A stretch of DNA of 62,811 nucleotides, from contig JAVEPB010000227.1 in the NCBI GenBank assembly GCA_030922375.1, forward strand, positions 1 through 62,811. The letters run 5' to 3'. The notes below the pieces were generated by a model, which was not told the DNA's origin, made no database searches, and worked only from the letters and a program-made list of their open reading frames with translations. Made by a program: the position numbers and the translations under genes. Of this stretch, positions 1 to 8,517 are shown piece after piece. Position 1 is the stretch's first letter; each line of letters starts with the position of its first letter. The DNA is from a bacterium (GTDB lineage Bacteria > UBA8248).

Positions 1-170
1 TCCTTCTCGTTCAGGAATTCTTTCCGCAGCATCATGAGATTCATCTCGTAGGCGTCCGTGCCGTCGTAGTCCGAGAGCCGGATGGATCGGATGCTGTCGG
101 TCGGATTCGAGTCCGAGAGGATGGTGCAGATGAACGGCTGAGGAATCTCGGTGAACTTTCGTTTTGACAT
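1..170 (-). CDS. Partial gene, possibly type I 3-dehydroquinate dehydratase-like
   Basis: Only the first ~56 codons are inside the window; the gene runs off the left edge. ATG at 170-168 is preceded by GAGGTG, a usable ribosome binding site. The N-terminus shows a beta-strand (PFICTILSD) followed by a run ending DAYEMNLMML, which resembles the first strand and the 'GAD-E-R-D' region of type I dehydroquinases (shikimate pathway). That is a resemblance by eye over a short stretch, so the family is tentative. It reads in the same direction as serS and the tRNA, beyond an AT-rich gap. Confidence 0.4.
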   Translation of the reverse strand, partial: MSKRKFTEIPQPFICTILSDSNPTDSIRSIRLSDYDGTDAYEMNLMMLRKEFLNEK

Positions 171-301
171 TTCGGCACCTCGCTGCCGGTAAGCGGAGAG
201 AACCGTTGGCCCGGGTGGACGTTTGAGAATTTCAGGACACATCCAATTTACCCATAGGAATCGGATAAATCAAGACCAACATATCTTCTAATCCGTTTTA
301 A

Positions 302-323
302 TCGCGCTTGTGTTTTTGCGCGA
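302..323. terminator. Hairpin between tRNA-Ser and the partial gene
   Basis: Perfect 6-bp inverted repeat TCGCGC / GCGCGA with a 10-nt loop, in an AT-rich gap downstream (minus strand) of tRNA-Ser. The T run after it on the minus strand is weak, so it may be a poor terminator or a processing hairpin. Confidence 0.3.
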
Positions 324-404
324 GTTTTGGGAGAGGGGGTAGGGATGGAGGAGGAGTGTGGAGGTGAAGAAAAATTACAACACATGCAAAAAATAACTTG
401 TTTG

Positions 405-490
405 TGGCGGAGGGGGAGGGATTCGAACCCCCGGAGCTTTCGCTCAGCGGTTTTCAAGACCGCCGCCTTCGGCCGCTCGGCCACCCCTCC
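405..490 (-). tRNA. tRNA-Ser (anticodon TGA)
   Basis: The complement folds as a class II tRNA of 86 nt including an encoded CCA. The acceptor stem is GGAGGGG/CCCCTCC, the anticodon stem GCGGT/ACCGC encloses loop CTTGAAA (anticodon TGA, reading UCA), there is a long variable arm (GAGC-GAAA-GCTC), and the T loop is TTCGAAT. It lies 46 nt downstream of serS on the same strand, so co-transcription is plausible. It is not selC: the anticodon would be TCA and the acceptor/T geometry longer. Confidence 0.97.
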
Positions 491-536
491 GCGCCGGGGA
501 CGGGTTATTCGTCCCGCCCGGCGATTATACGGGTTT

Positions 537-1835
537 TCACCCGGCGGGGTCTTCGCCGGGCTCGATGACCTCGAGGCCGCCCATGTAGCCGCGCAGGGCT
601 TCGGGGACGATCACGGAGCCGTCTTTTTGCTGAAAATTCTCGAGGATGGCGACGAGGGTGCGCCCGACGGCGAGAGCGGAGCCGTTGAGGGTGTGGACAT
701 ATTCGGGCTTGCTCCCGGGCCCGGGTCGGCAGCGAATCCGGGCCCGGCGCGCCTGAAAATCCTCGAAATTCGAGCATGAGGAAATCTCGCGGTAGGTGCC
801 CTGGGAGGGCAGCCAGACCTCGATATCGTAGGTTTTGGCGGCCGAGAAGCCCAGATCGCCGGTGCACAGGGTGACGACGCGGTAGTGGAGTCCGAGGCGC
901 CGGAGTATCTCCTCGGCGTCGGCGGTGAGCGATTCGAGCTCCTCGTAGCTGGTCTCGGCCAGGGCGAATTTGACGAGCTCGACCTTGTTGAATTGGTGCT
1001 GGCGAATGAGGCCGCGGGTGTCCTTACCGTAGGAGCCGGCCTCGCTTCTGAAGCAGGGGGTGTAGGCTGTGTATTTTAGGGGAAACGCCCGGCCGTCGAG
1101 AATTTCCTCCCGGTGGATATTGGTGACGGGGACCTCGGCGGTGGGGATGAGGTAGTACTGATCGCCCGAGATTTTGAAAAGGTCTTCCTCGAACTTGGGG
1201 AGCTGGCCGGTGCCGGTCATGGCCTGGGCGTTCACCATGAAGGGCGGGAGCCACTCGGTGTAGCCGCGCTCGCCGGTGTGGAAGTCGAGCATGAAGTTGA
1301 TGAGGGCGCGCTCGAGGCGCGCGCCCGTCCCCCGGAGGAGGGCGAAGCGGGCGCCGGCGATTTTGGCGGCGCGCTTCATGTCGAGGATGCCGAGGGCGGC
1401 GCCGAGATCGTCGTGGGCCCGGGGCTCGAAGTCGAGGGCGGGCTTCTCGCCCCAGACTCGCTCGAGGCGGTTGTCGGCCTCGGAGTTGCCCTCGGGGGTG
1501 GTCTCGTGGGGGGCGTTGGGGAATTCGAGCATCCGCTCGCCGAAGGCGGCTTCGGCCTCCTCGAGGCCGGTCTCGAAGGCTTTGATCTCTTCCTTGAGCC
1601 GCTCGTTTTTCTCGAGAATTTCGGCGACCTCGGTTTCTTTTCCCTCTTTCTTGAGCCCTCCGATCAGCTTGCTGCCCCGGCGCATTTCGGCCACCCGGCT
1701 TTCGACCTCGGCGGTGAGCTCGCGGCGGCGGGAGTCGATCTCCAAAACACCTTTCAAGTCATATGCTTCTCCCCGCCGGGCCAGAGCGGCGGCCACCCCG
1801 CCGGGGTCGTTTCGGATGAGGCGAATGTCGAGCAA
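537..1835 (-). CDS. serS: Seryl-tRNA synthetase
   Basis: Charges tRNA-Ser with serine, and tRNA-Sec as the first step of selenocysteine synthesis. The protein is 432 aa, normal for bacterial SerRS. It has the N-terminal antiparallel coiled-coil arm (about residues 30-105, Glu/Lys-rich), class II motif 2 around 262-283 ([14 protein letters not shown]) and motif 3 around 384-403 ([11 protein letters not shown]). The start is TTG at 1835 with GGAGGAGGAA about 10 nt upstream; no better ATG is in frame. A tRNA-Ser gene follows directly, so enzyme and substrate are encoded together. Confidence 0.97.
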   Translation of the reverse strand: MLDIRLIRNDPGGVAAALARRGEAYDLKGVLEIDSRRRELTAEVESRVAEMRRGSKLIGGLKKEGKETEVAEILEKNERLKEEIKAFETGLEEAEAAFGERMLEFPNAPHETTPEGNSEADNRLERVWGEKPALDFEPRAHDDLGAALGILDMKRAAKIAGARFALLRGTGARLERALINFMLDFHTGERGYTEWLPPFMVNAQAMTGTGQLPKFEEDLFKISGDQYYLIPTAEVPVTNIHREEILDGRAFPLKYTAYTPCFRSEAGSYGKDTRGLIRQHQFNKVELVKFALAETSYEELESLTADAEEILRRLGLHYRVVTLCTGDLGFSAAKTYDIEVWLPSQGTYREISSCSNFEDFQARRARIRCRPGPGSKPEYVHTLNGSALAVGRTLVAILENFQQKDGSVIVPEALRGYMGGLEVIEPGEDPAG

Positions 1836-2274
1836 AGCCGGGTTCCTCCTCCGGGGGGAGGGGTTGGATCGAAATCGATTGCTTCAAGGATTGTGACATT
1901 AAATCGCTCACTTCGGTGCGTCAACGCTCCCAGGGAGGGGAAAACAGGTCTGTTGGCCGCCTCGAAGGGATTTGGTCTAATGTTTGAGGGGCTCCGGGGG
2001 AGTCCTCATTATCGGGTTCGGAGCTCGCCGCCTTGGGCGAAATTAGTGGCCGGCGGGGGTTGGAGGCTGCATTGACGGGCTCGGGCGGCACCGGGATCAC
2101 CAAGTCCCTATGAGGCCGTCGCCGGGGTTTTCGGGCTCAGGCGGCATTTGCATAAATAGCATAAAAACATATTTATCAACGAGATGCGTAAGCTTTGTTG
2201 ACCCAGAGCGCCCGTTGGTGTTTCAATGATTACGCGGATGGCCGCAGCATTTCAATAAATCCGAGAGAGAAGCC
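1836..2274. other. Intergenic region between divergent serS and the CheY-TPR gene
   Basis: About 440 nt with no convincing gene. It must hold both divergent promoters. The stretch 2150-2180 is AT-rich (ATAAAAACATATTTATC), and a TTGACC at about 2197 could be a -35 box, but no good -10 box sits at the right spacing. The serS Shine-Dalgarno is at its left edge. Confidence 0.5.
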
Positions 2275-3633
2275 ATGCCGACCGAGAAACTCGAGCCCCA
2301 CATTCCCATCCTGGCCGCGGAGAGTGCGCCCTGGTCGGTTGCTTCGCTGAAGCGCCTCTTCACCGAATACCAGATGAGCAACGTTTCATTTGTCGATAAC
2401 GCTTATAAAACCCTTCATAAAGGGCGGTTTGAAAAATTTTCTCTCATTTTGATCAGTGACATACTGGAGAAGGGCGAGAGCCTTAAAGTGCTCTCCCAGA
2501 TACGATCGGAGGGAAAAAACAAGCAAATCCCGATTATTTTCATGTATCAGGATGGTGACGAGGAGACGGCGGAAAAAGCGGTCTCCTCGGGCGCATCCGC
2601 GACCGTAAAAAAGCCGGTGGAGGAGCGCGTCCTCCGCGAAGCTATCGAGGGGCTTATCGATAAGTACATTCTCACCGTAACCCTGATGGAAGAGAAGGAC
2701 CAGGAAAACGAGAGCGCGACAATGTCGGGGGTCGAAAAGGGCCAAAAACTTCTGGCGCTTGGAGACTTTGAGGGCGCCGAGGCAGCCTTCGAGGACGCGA
2801 TGATGACCGGCGGGGGCTCGCCCGAAGTTTTTTGCGGGCTCGCGGAGGTTTACCTTGCACGGGGAGATAAAGCGGCGGCGGAGCAGGTGCTTGGCGAAGC
2901 CGTACGAATCGACCCTTCGGCGCAAGAGAAATTCGACGGCCGCAACCTGGCCCTGATTCAGAAGGCAAAGCAATTTCTCGCGGATGAAAATCTCGACGAG
3001 GCGGAGGACAAGTTCAATGAAGCCCTCCTCAAGGGCGGAGAGGTTTTCGATGTTTATGCTGGTCTCGCCGAAGTCCATCTGCGGAAGAGCGACAAAGAGG
3101 CCGCCGAGCGGGCGATCGCCGAAGCCGAAAAGATTGACCCGGAAGTGCGGGAAAGATTCAAGAAACTTGAATCTGAGCTCGTCGATAAAGGAGATGAGAA
3201 ATATACCGAAGGAGAGCTTGAAGAAGCCAAGGACGCCTACGAGTGTGCCATTGTGGCCAACGATAAAAGCGTGGCCGGCAATGTCGGCCTCGGCGAGACG
3301 CTTCAGAAAATGGGCGATCAGGAGGGGGCTGATGCCGCTTTCAAGAAGGCCGTGGAAAGTGATGAACGTCCCAAAGATCTGCACGTTTACAACAAAATGG
3401 GGATAATTGCCCGGAAAGAAAAGGATTTCGAGTTGGCGCTGGATTCTTATGACCGCGCCTTGTTTTTTAATCCTTTCGATCCCATTCTTTTTTACAACAA
3501 GGCAATGGTATACGTGGCGCAATCTGATTTTGTCGAGTGTTTGAATCTCCTGGAAAAGGCGTTGGAGTGCAATCCGGATTTCCGCGAAGCTAAAGAGGTA
3601 CGAAAGAAGATAAATAAAATGATGAAGAAATAG
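2275..3633 (+). CDS. CheY-like receiver domain with TPR repeats
   Basis: 452 aa, cytoplasmic. Residues ~9-130 form a receiver domain: phospho-acceptor Asp62 sits in LILISDILEKGES, aligned with the CheY aspartate loop, and the conserved Lys appears in VKKP (~112-113). The usual N-terminal acidic pair that binds Mg is not seen (LAAES instead of VDD), so phosphorylation may be weak. Residues ~150-450 are tandem tetratricopeptide units, a protein-protein scaffold. ATG 2275 follows GAGAGAAG. A second TPR protein and a PilZ remnant follow on the same strand, suggesting a signalling operon, perhaps for motility. Confidence 0.85.
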   Translation: MPTEKLEPHIPILAAESAPWSVASLKRLFTEYQMSNVSFVDNAYKTLHKGRFEKFSLILISDILEKGESLKVLSQIRSEGKNKQIPIIFMYQDGDEETAEKAVSSGASATVKKPVEERVLREAIEGLIDKYILTVTLMEEKDQENESATMSGVEKGQKLLALGDFEGAEAAFEDAMMTGGGSPEVFCGLAEVYLARGDKAAAEQVLGEAVRIDPSAQEKFDGRNLALIQKAKQFLADENLDEAEDKFNEALLKGGEVFDVYAGLAEVHLRKSDKEAAERAIAEAEKIDPEVRERFKKLESELVDKGDEKYTEGELEEAKDAYECAIVANDKSVAGNVGLGETLQKMGDQEGADAAFKKAVESDERPKDLHVYNKMGIIARKEKDFELALDSYDRALFFNPFDPILFYNKAMVYVAQSDFVECLNLLEKALECNPDFREAKEVRKKINKMMKK

Positions 3634-3813
3634 ATTTCCCTCCCCCGATGGGTAATTTATTTTTCGCCGATTCCCGGCCAGCATCTTTTTTTGTGGAGCG
3701 GTATATTGGAAACACCGCGCCGCCCGGTGGTGTACCCGCCTTTTTTCGGTGTGTAGCGGATTTGGCCCGCCCGGGGCTTTTTTCTGAACCAAAAACAGGT
3801 AAAGGGACGGAAA

Positions 3814-4326
3814 TTGATCGCTAGCGCCATGGCACCGGGTGATGGAGATGATCGCGTCGACCGGGGACATCAGTATCTCGAGGACGGGGACTTCGAGGCC
3901 GCCAAAGGGCAGTTTGACGAGGCTTTGACGAACGATTTCAGCAACATCGGCGCCCGCCTCGGTTTATGCCACGCGCTCGCGGGGCTAGGAGAGCTAAAAG
4001 ACGCGGAAAAGACTTTCGAGGCCGCCGCGAGTCTGGAGCCTGGCCCAGGGTTCGTGAGGGCGTTCAACCGCCTGGGCATCAGTCTCCGCCAAATGGAGGT
4101 TTACGATTTATCCCTGGAGGCTTTTTCCCGTGCGGTTGAAATCAATTCGGGTGATCCGGTTATCTTCTACAATATGTCGCTTGTTCATATTGTCAGGCTC
4201 CAACTCGACAAGGCCGCGGAACTTTTCGAGAAAGCGATTGAACTCAAACCCGATTTTGTCGAGGCCAAGCAGGCGCTGGATAAAGTCCCCGCCTGGAAAG
4301 ACAGCCTCGGCGAAAATAGCAAATAA
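3814..4326 (+). CDS. TPR repeat protein
   Basis: 170 aa if it starts at TTG 3814, or 165 aa from ATG 3829. AAAGGGACGG is just upstream of the TTG, which slightly favours that start. The chain is four or so helical TPR pairs (for example YLEDGDFEAAKGQFDEAL and AAELFEKAIELKPDFVEA). It looks like a detached, shorter relative of the TPR half of the preceding gene, 180 nt upstream. Likely an adaptor; no catalytic residues. Confidence 0.8.
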   Translation: MIASAMAPGDGDDRVDRGHQYLEDGDFEAAKGQFDEALTNDFSNIGARLGLCHALAGLGELKDAEKTFEAAASLEPGPGFVRAFNRLGISLRQMEVYDLSLEAFSRAVEINSGDPVIFYNMSLVHIVRLQLDKAAELFEKAIELKPDFVEAKQALDKVPAWKDSLGENSK

Positions 4327-4350
4327 TTCACCTTCAGGAGAGAGCCGGCA

Positions 4351-4695
4351 ATGCCAGAAGATGATGATCGTCGAAAGCATTCGAGGTTTACGATTCCCGT
4401 CGTGATCGATGCGCCCGCGCTCTCGGATTTGTCTCTAGTCCCCGAAGATGTAAGCGCCGGTGGCTTTCAAGTGATTGTTTCGAAAAAATAAGAAGTGGGC
4501 GAAGTGGTGCCCTGCGGAATTCAAATCATGGATGAAAACTTTCGAAATTGCCGGGGCAGGGTCGTGCGGGTGACGGAGAATCCCGGGTCGCCCGGGTCGT
4601 GGACCATCGGGTTTTGTGTGGATTCGGCCGAGGCGGGAATCGATAGGTTCGAGGCAAAACTCCAGGCGCTTTCGGTTCTCCTGAAAAAAAGCTAG
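4351..4695 (+). pseudogene. PilZ domain protein interrupted by an in-frame TAA
   Basis: From ATG 4351 (AGGAG 11 nt upstream) the reading frame gives the PilZ c-di-GMP signature: RxxxR at residues 8-12 (RKHSR) and DxSxxG at 33-38 (DVSAGG). TAA at 4489-4491 stops it after 46 codons. The same frame then continues uninterrupted for 67 more codons with typical PilZ beta-barrel sequence (VGEVVPCGIQI, RGRVVRV, GFCVDS) to TAG at 4693. Either a recent nonsense mutation, a sequencing error next to the A6 run, or two separate polypeptides (a GTG at 4495 could restart). Confidence 0.8.
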
Positions 4696-4730
4696 GTGTT
4701 TTTCGCGGGATGTTCCCGCGGCATTTATTT

Positions 4731-5186
4731 TTAAATCCCCTCCTGTTCGAAAATCAGATAGTGGCTGCTCCCCATCCCCAGGCGGTTGTAAACTTCTTGC
4801 GCGGATGTATTTTCGCGATCGACGTAGAGCAAGAGCCCGCAGGCTCCCGCCGAGCGGGCCAGGTCGCGCACATGTCCATGTAGGGCCGTATATACTCCGT
4901 TTCGGCGTGATTCCGGCTCTACGTAGACGTTTTGAATCCACCAATAATACGAATTGTTCCAGTCGCTCCACTCGTGGGTGACTCGAATCTGGCCCACCAC
5001 GCTGCCGATTTTTTCCGCCAGAAAATATTTCCCCCGCTCCGGGAACCGGAGAGAGGCCTCCACCCCCCGACGGACCATCTCGGGGGCGAGTTCAAGCGAT
5101 TCGCTGTCCCGGGCCATTTCGACGTTAAAGCGGACGATGGTGTCGGTATCGTCAGGCCGGGCGGGGCGTATGGAAATGGTGTCCAA
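4731..5186 (-). CDS. GNAT-family N-acetyltransferase
   Basis: 151 aa, a usual length for GNAT enzymes, which transfer an acetyl group from acetyl-CoA to an amine. Motif A is clear: the strand WIQNVYVEPESRRNGVY carries the V-x-P-x-x-R-x-x-G acetyl-CoA loop (about residues 90-102). The C-terminus has the typical NTSAQEVYNRLGM (motif B). The substrate is unknown. It is convergent with the PilZ remnant and has a 517-nt gap on its upstream side. Confidence 0.88.
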   Translation of the reverse strand: MDTISIRPARPDDTDTIVRFNVEMARDSESLELAPEMVRRGVEASLRFPERGKYFLAEKIGSVVGQIRVTHEWSDWNNSYYWWIQNVYVEPESRRNGVYTALHGHVRDLARSAGACGLLLYVDRENTSAQEVYNRLGMGSSHYLIFEQEGI

Positions 5187-5703
5187 GACGGGCTCCTGAT
5201 AGTTGAAGGGCGGCGAAAAGTGTACCAGAGGCGGATGCGGGTTTCTTCCTCTAAGGGCCCTCTCTGTAAGGGGAGCGCGGGCTCAGGGCGGCCGGGGAGC
5301 GCCGACGCCGGGCCAAGGGCGAAAATTCGATAAAATTTAACGCTTTATAATTCAGCATATTACAGGCGAATTTTCGGCCCTTTCATCGAAATAACCCGGT
5401 ATCCCGGCCGGAAGGGAATAATACGGCTCCCCCATCGTTTTTATCGCATGGCCCTGTGCCTTCTTTTTGAGCGGCATTTTGTGGAATCCCTCCTTCGGGA
5501 GCCGCGCGTAAAAGGCTCGCTAAATCCCTTCGGCGGGAGCCGCGCGAAAAGGCCCTCGGCCTGCCCTTGACAGGGGCTGCCCCCCGGTAGGGTCTGCCCC
5601 TGGCAGGGGCTTGAGACCGATCGTCCATAACCGCGAACCCGTTCGTTGCGGGTTTGTCCGGCGCCGGCGCCACCTTTATCCGATTTCTGGAGGATGCACC
5701 CCG
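5187..5703. other. Intergenic region with hairpins and a direct repeat
   Basis: About 517 nt without a supported gene. It holds an AT-rich patch with a TATAAT at 5346, an imperfect ~27-bp direct repeat at 5491-5515 and 5525-5553 (shared core GGGAGCCGCGCG), and two hairpins: GCCCT/AGGGGC at 5563-5577 and GCCCCT-GGC-AGGGGC at 5596-5610. The hairpins could be a terminator-like or leader structure ahead of the NPC-repeat gene. TCTGGAGG before 5704 is its Shine-Dalgarno. Confidence 0.5.
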
Positions 5704-6021
5704 ATGAAGACTCTCAAAGCGATGTTCCTGGGCCTTGCGGTCGCCTCGTTGCTCCTGGCCAGCGGTACGATGGCCGAAGCGATGAAGCACAAAAACCCGT
5801 GTAACCCCTGCGCTGCAAAGAATCCCTGCGCGGCGAAGAATCCGTGTGCGGCGAAGAATCCCTGCGCGGCCAAGAACCCGTGCAACCCCTGCGCGGCGAA
5901 AAACCCCTGCGCGGCCAAGAATCCGTGCGCGGCAAAGAATCCGTGCGCGGCCAAGAACCCCTGCGCCGCCAAGAACCCCTGCAAGGTCAGTAACCCTTGC
6001 AACCCATGCGCGAAGAAATAA
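5704..6021 (+). CDS. Secreted Cys-rich NPC-repeat protein
   Basis: 105 aa. Residues 1-~26 are a signal peptide (MKTLKAMFLGLAVASLLLA then TMAEA), so it is periplasmic or exported. The remainder is nearly all a hexapeptide repeat NPCAAK with occasional NPC insertions: 14 cysteines, evenly spaced and each preceded by Asn-Pro, with many Lys. ATG 5704 has GGAGG 11 nt upstream; a longer frame from 5611 has no site. A terminator follows at 6048. Function unknown; regular Cys spacing suggests metal binding or disulfide crosslinking. The next gene is a pentaheme cytochrome. Confidence 0.85.
   Translation: MKTLKAMFLGLAVASLLLASGTMAEAMKHKNPCNPCAAKNPCAAKNPCAAKNPCAAKNPCNPCAAKNPCAAKNPCAAKNPCAAKNPCAAKNPCKVSNPCNPCAKK
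5794..6018 (+). repeat. 18-bp tandem coding repeat (NPCAAK)
   Basis: Tandem 18-bp units encoding NPCAAK: a run of four and a run of five, separated by a 9-bp half unit encoding NPC, then degenerate end units (NPCKVS, NPC, NPCAKK). Units differ at synonymous positions (AAT/AAC, CCG/CCC, TGT/TGC), so the array is not freshly amplified. Confidence 0.9.
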
Positions 6022-6047
6022 CCGCCCCGAACCAGCGCTAGATTCGG

Positions 6048-6083
6048 CCCGGGGGAGCGGGTATCCTCTCCCCTGGGTTTTTT
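6048..6083 (+). terminator. Rho-independent terminator after the NPC-repeat gene
   Basis: Ten-base-pair stem CCCGGGGGAG (6048-6057) with CTCCCCTGGG (6068-6077), one G-T wobble, followed by six T. It separates the NPC-repeat gene from the cytochrome gene, which therefore probably has its own promoter or relies on read-through. Confidence 0.85.
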
Positions 6084-6141
6084 ATGCGCGCCGCCGCGCC
6101 CTTCTGCCTCCCCTCACCATCCGAAAGGATAAAAATTCCCG

Positions 6142-7395
6142 ATGAAACGCCCCCGCCGCCCACTGGTTCGCGCCGCGCTTTTCGCCGCCGCGATGTTTTC
6201 GGGGATTTTCATTCTGTCGGCGAATGCCGCCGCCGCTGAGGGTAAATGGCGAAGCGCCCGCGAATTCGCCGAGGCCCACTGGCGCACCCCCGTCCCCCCG
6301 ATGGGGGAGGCCCCCGCCTCGCACAAGGGCCGCGAACGCTCCCTGCTGCCCGCCGACTGCGGCAGCTGCCACCCTGACCAGTACAAGCAGTGGCGGACCA
6401 CCCTCCACGGCGGGGCCATGAGCCCCGGCGTCTACGGCCAGACCGCCGATATGTGGGACGACAATCCCGGCGGCGCCCAGGGCTGCAACCAGTGCCACGC
6501 CCCCCTCGCCGAGCAGCAGAAAAAATCCCTTCGCGGCCGGGGGCCCCTCGCCGCCTGGGGCAATAACCCGGCCCACCTCAAAAAACTCGAGATGGCCGGT
6601 CTCGCCTGCGCCGCCTGTCACGTGAGGAGCTGGCGCGTCCACGGCCCGCCAAAAAAAGACGCCGAGGCAGGCGCCGGCGGCGCCACCACCTCCGGCGAGC
6701 ACGGCGGCGTCCTCCGCACCCCCTTCTTCGAGCGCTCGGAGTTCTGCATGGGCTGCCACCAGCACACCGGCGGCGGCCCGAACGGCAAGGCTATCCAGAA
6801 CACCTATAACGAGTGGAGGGAGAGCATCTGGGCCAAGGAAGGGGTCCAGTGCCAGAAATGCCATATGCCCAAGCGCGCCCACCTCTGGCGGGGGATCCAT
6901 GACAAGGAGATGACCCAGGGCGCCGTCACGCTCGACGTCGAGCTCGACAAAACCGCGCCCGCGGGTATCGCCGCCGCCCGGATCGTCATCAAGAACACCG
7001 GCGCCGGCCACTACTTCCCCACCTATATCACCCCTGCTGTCGACGTTATCGCCTGGCTCGAGGATAAGAGCGGGCGGCCCCTGCCCGGCACCCGCCAAAT
7101 CGAGACCATCGAGCGAAAGCTCTCCGCCGATTTCAGCCGCGAGATTTACGACAAGCGCATCCCTCCGCAGCAATCCTTCGTCATGAACTACCGCCGGGGC
7201 CGGTCGGTCTCGGCCGCGCGCCTGCGCGTCCGCGTCCATGTGCGCCCCGACGCCTTTTACCTCGGGTTCTTCAAGGCCACTCTCGCGGGCCGCGGTCTCT
7301 CGAAAAAAGCCCGGCAGCTACTCGAAGAAGCCAAGCGACGCGCCGAGAACTCTCCGTTCAATATTTTCGATGATCGGATTGAGTTGGGTGGGTGA
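6142..7395 (+). CDS. Pentaheme c-type cytochrome
   Basis: 417 aa with an N-terminal signal peptide (hydrophobic residues ~10-32, cut near AAAAEG). Five CxxCH heme sites: CGSCH (73-77), CNQCH (115-119), CAACH (156-160), CMGCH (202-206), CQKCH (237-241). The heme domain covers residues ~70-245; the C-terminal ~170 residues are heme-free and beta-rich. The layout resembles the cytochrome c554/multiheme family of periplasmic electron carriers. No catalytic partner subunit is adjacent, so the electron acceptor is unknown. ATG 6142 follows GAAAGGA. Confidence 0.9.
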   Translation: MKRPRRPLVRAALFAAAMFSGIFILSANAAAAEGKWRSAREFAEAHWRTPVPPMGEAPASHKGRERSLLPADCGSCHPDQYKQWRTTLHGGAMSPGVYGQTADMWDDNPGGAQGCNQCHAPLAEQQKKSLRGRGPLAAWGNNPAHLKKLEMAGLACAACHVRSWRVHGPPKKDAEAGAGGATTSGEHGGVLRTPFFERSEFCMGCHQHTGGGPNGKAIQNTYNEWRESIWAKEGVQCQKCHMPKRAHLWRGIHDKEMTQGAVTLDVELDKTAPAGIAAARIVIKNTGAGHYFPTYITPAVDVIAWLEDKSGRPLPGTRQIETIERKLSADFSREIYDKRIPPQQSFVMNYRRGRSVSAARLRVRVHVRPDAFYLGFFKATLAGRGLSKKARQLLEEAKRRAENSPFNIFDDRIELGG

Positions 7396-7475
7396 GAAGG
7401 CGTGAGCACTCTCAAGGCGTGAGGCTTCTCAGGGCGTGAGCACTTTCAAAGCGAGAGCCCTCTCCGGCCCTTACA

Positions 7476-7505
7476 CCCTCTTCCCCCGGGAGAGGGCAGG
7501 GTGAG
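7476..7505. repeat. REP-like palindrome downstream of the cytochrome gene
   Basis: CCCTCTTCC (7476-7484) pairs with GGGAGAGGG (7488-7496), then CAGGGTGAGGG and, at 7512, a run of T. This resembles the interspersed GGGAGAGGG/CCCTCTCCC palindromes found between genes of many GC-rich bacteria. It may also end cytochrome transcription. Just upstream (7397-7460) is a short imperfect repeat containing GGCGTGAGCACT twice. Confidence 0.5.
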
Positions 7506-7611
7506 GGAAGATTTTTTTTCCGGCTCATTCTCGACGACTTTGATCTCCGCGTCCGTCGGTTCATACAGTTCATGGACCAGCGTATCGATCCGGCGGTCTC
7601 AAATCCCCCCC

Positions 7612-8373
7612 CTAAAACAACCGCCACAGATTCCGCACCATGAGCGAGAGGCCGACGAGCCCCAACAGGCCCATGACGAGGCGCTCGAAGACGCGCTGGG
7701 AAATTTTCTGGCGGAAGCGGTTGCCGAACCACATTCCGAGGACGGCGGGGGCGAGTAGGAGGAGGCTCTGCCAGACGGCGCCCGAGGTGTAGGCGTCGAG
7801 GCTGGCGAAGGTGAGGACCTGAAGCAGAAGGAAAAAAGTGGCCGAGACGCTGATGAGAAAGACGAATGCGTCGCGCGGGACGCCCGAGAAGTTGAGGAAG
7901 AGGACGACGGGCGGGGCGGGCATCATCAGCGAGCCGTGGAGGAAGCCGGCGGCGGCGCCCCAGAGGACCGAGGCGAGCCGCTCGCGCTTAAAGCCCGCCT
8001 TCGCCGGGTTCCAGCCGCCCAGGCGCATGGCGACGACGATGAGGAGGAACAGGCCGATGCCGATGCGGGTGATGTCGGCTTGCAGCCAGACCACCACGTG
8101 CACCCCGACCGGGACGAGGAGGGCGCCCGTGATGAGGAACCAGGGGACGCGGCGGATCTCGCGCCACTCGGCCCGGGTGAGGTAGAGGGCGTAGAGGTTG
8201 AGGATGAGGATGGGGATCGCCATCCAGGCCATCGCGTCCTTGGGGGGCATGATGATCGAGAGGAAGGGGACGGTGGAGACGATGAGGCCGAAGCCGATGG
8301 CGCCTTTCGAGAAGCCGCCGAAGATCATGACGGTAAATAGGAAGGCGATGATCGACGGGGAGAGTTCGGGCAT
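7612..8373 (-). CDS. TSUP (TauE/SafE) family membrane exporter
   Basis: 253 aa integral membrane protein with about eight hydrophobic segments in two similar halves. The N-terminal half carries the family's GGFSKGAIGFG glycine motif (~residues 19-29), and the second half repeats a comparable turn (AAAGFLHGSLMM). TSUP proteins move sulfite, sulfonates or related anions across the inner membrane. It sits just downstream of the AhpD-like selenoprotein gene on the same strand (144-nt gap). Substrate unknown. Confidence 0.88.
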   Translation of the reverse strand: MPELSPSIIAFLFTVMIFGGFSKGAIGFGLIVSTVPFLSIIMPPKDAMAWMAIPILILNLYALYLTRAEWREIRRVPWFLITGALLVPVGVHVVVWLQADITRIGIGLFLLIVVAMRLGGWNPAKAGFKRERLASVLWGAAAGFLHGSLMMPAPPVVLFLNFSGVPRDAFVFLISVSATFFLLLQVLTFASLDAYTSGAVWQSLLLLAPAVLGMWFGNRFRQKISQRVFERLVMGLLGLVGLSLMVRNLWRLF

Positions 8374-8517
8374 TGGACGGTCCTCGGTCCGGATGGGATG
8401 AATCCCGGGTGAAATCTAGCACACCTTCGCCGTGATCACAGGCGGCCGGCCATTGGGCGGGAAACCCGCCGGGCGGCCCGGAGATTCCAGAGACGGCCCG
8501 GTAATTCCGGGAACTGG

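Noticed and set aside
405-490. tRNA read as selC (tRNA-Sec)
   Set aside because: Anticodon is TGA rather than TCA, and stem lengths are those of a normal tRNA-Ser.
2386-3870. Long minus-strand open frame opposite the CheY-TPR gene
   Set aside because: Shadow frame of GC-rich coding DNA; the plus strand has recognisable domains, a start site and normal length, and this one has none.
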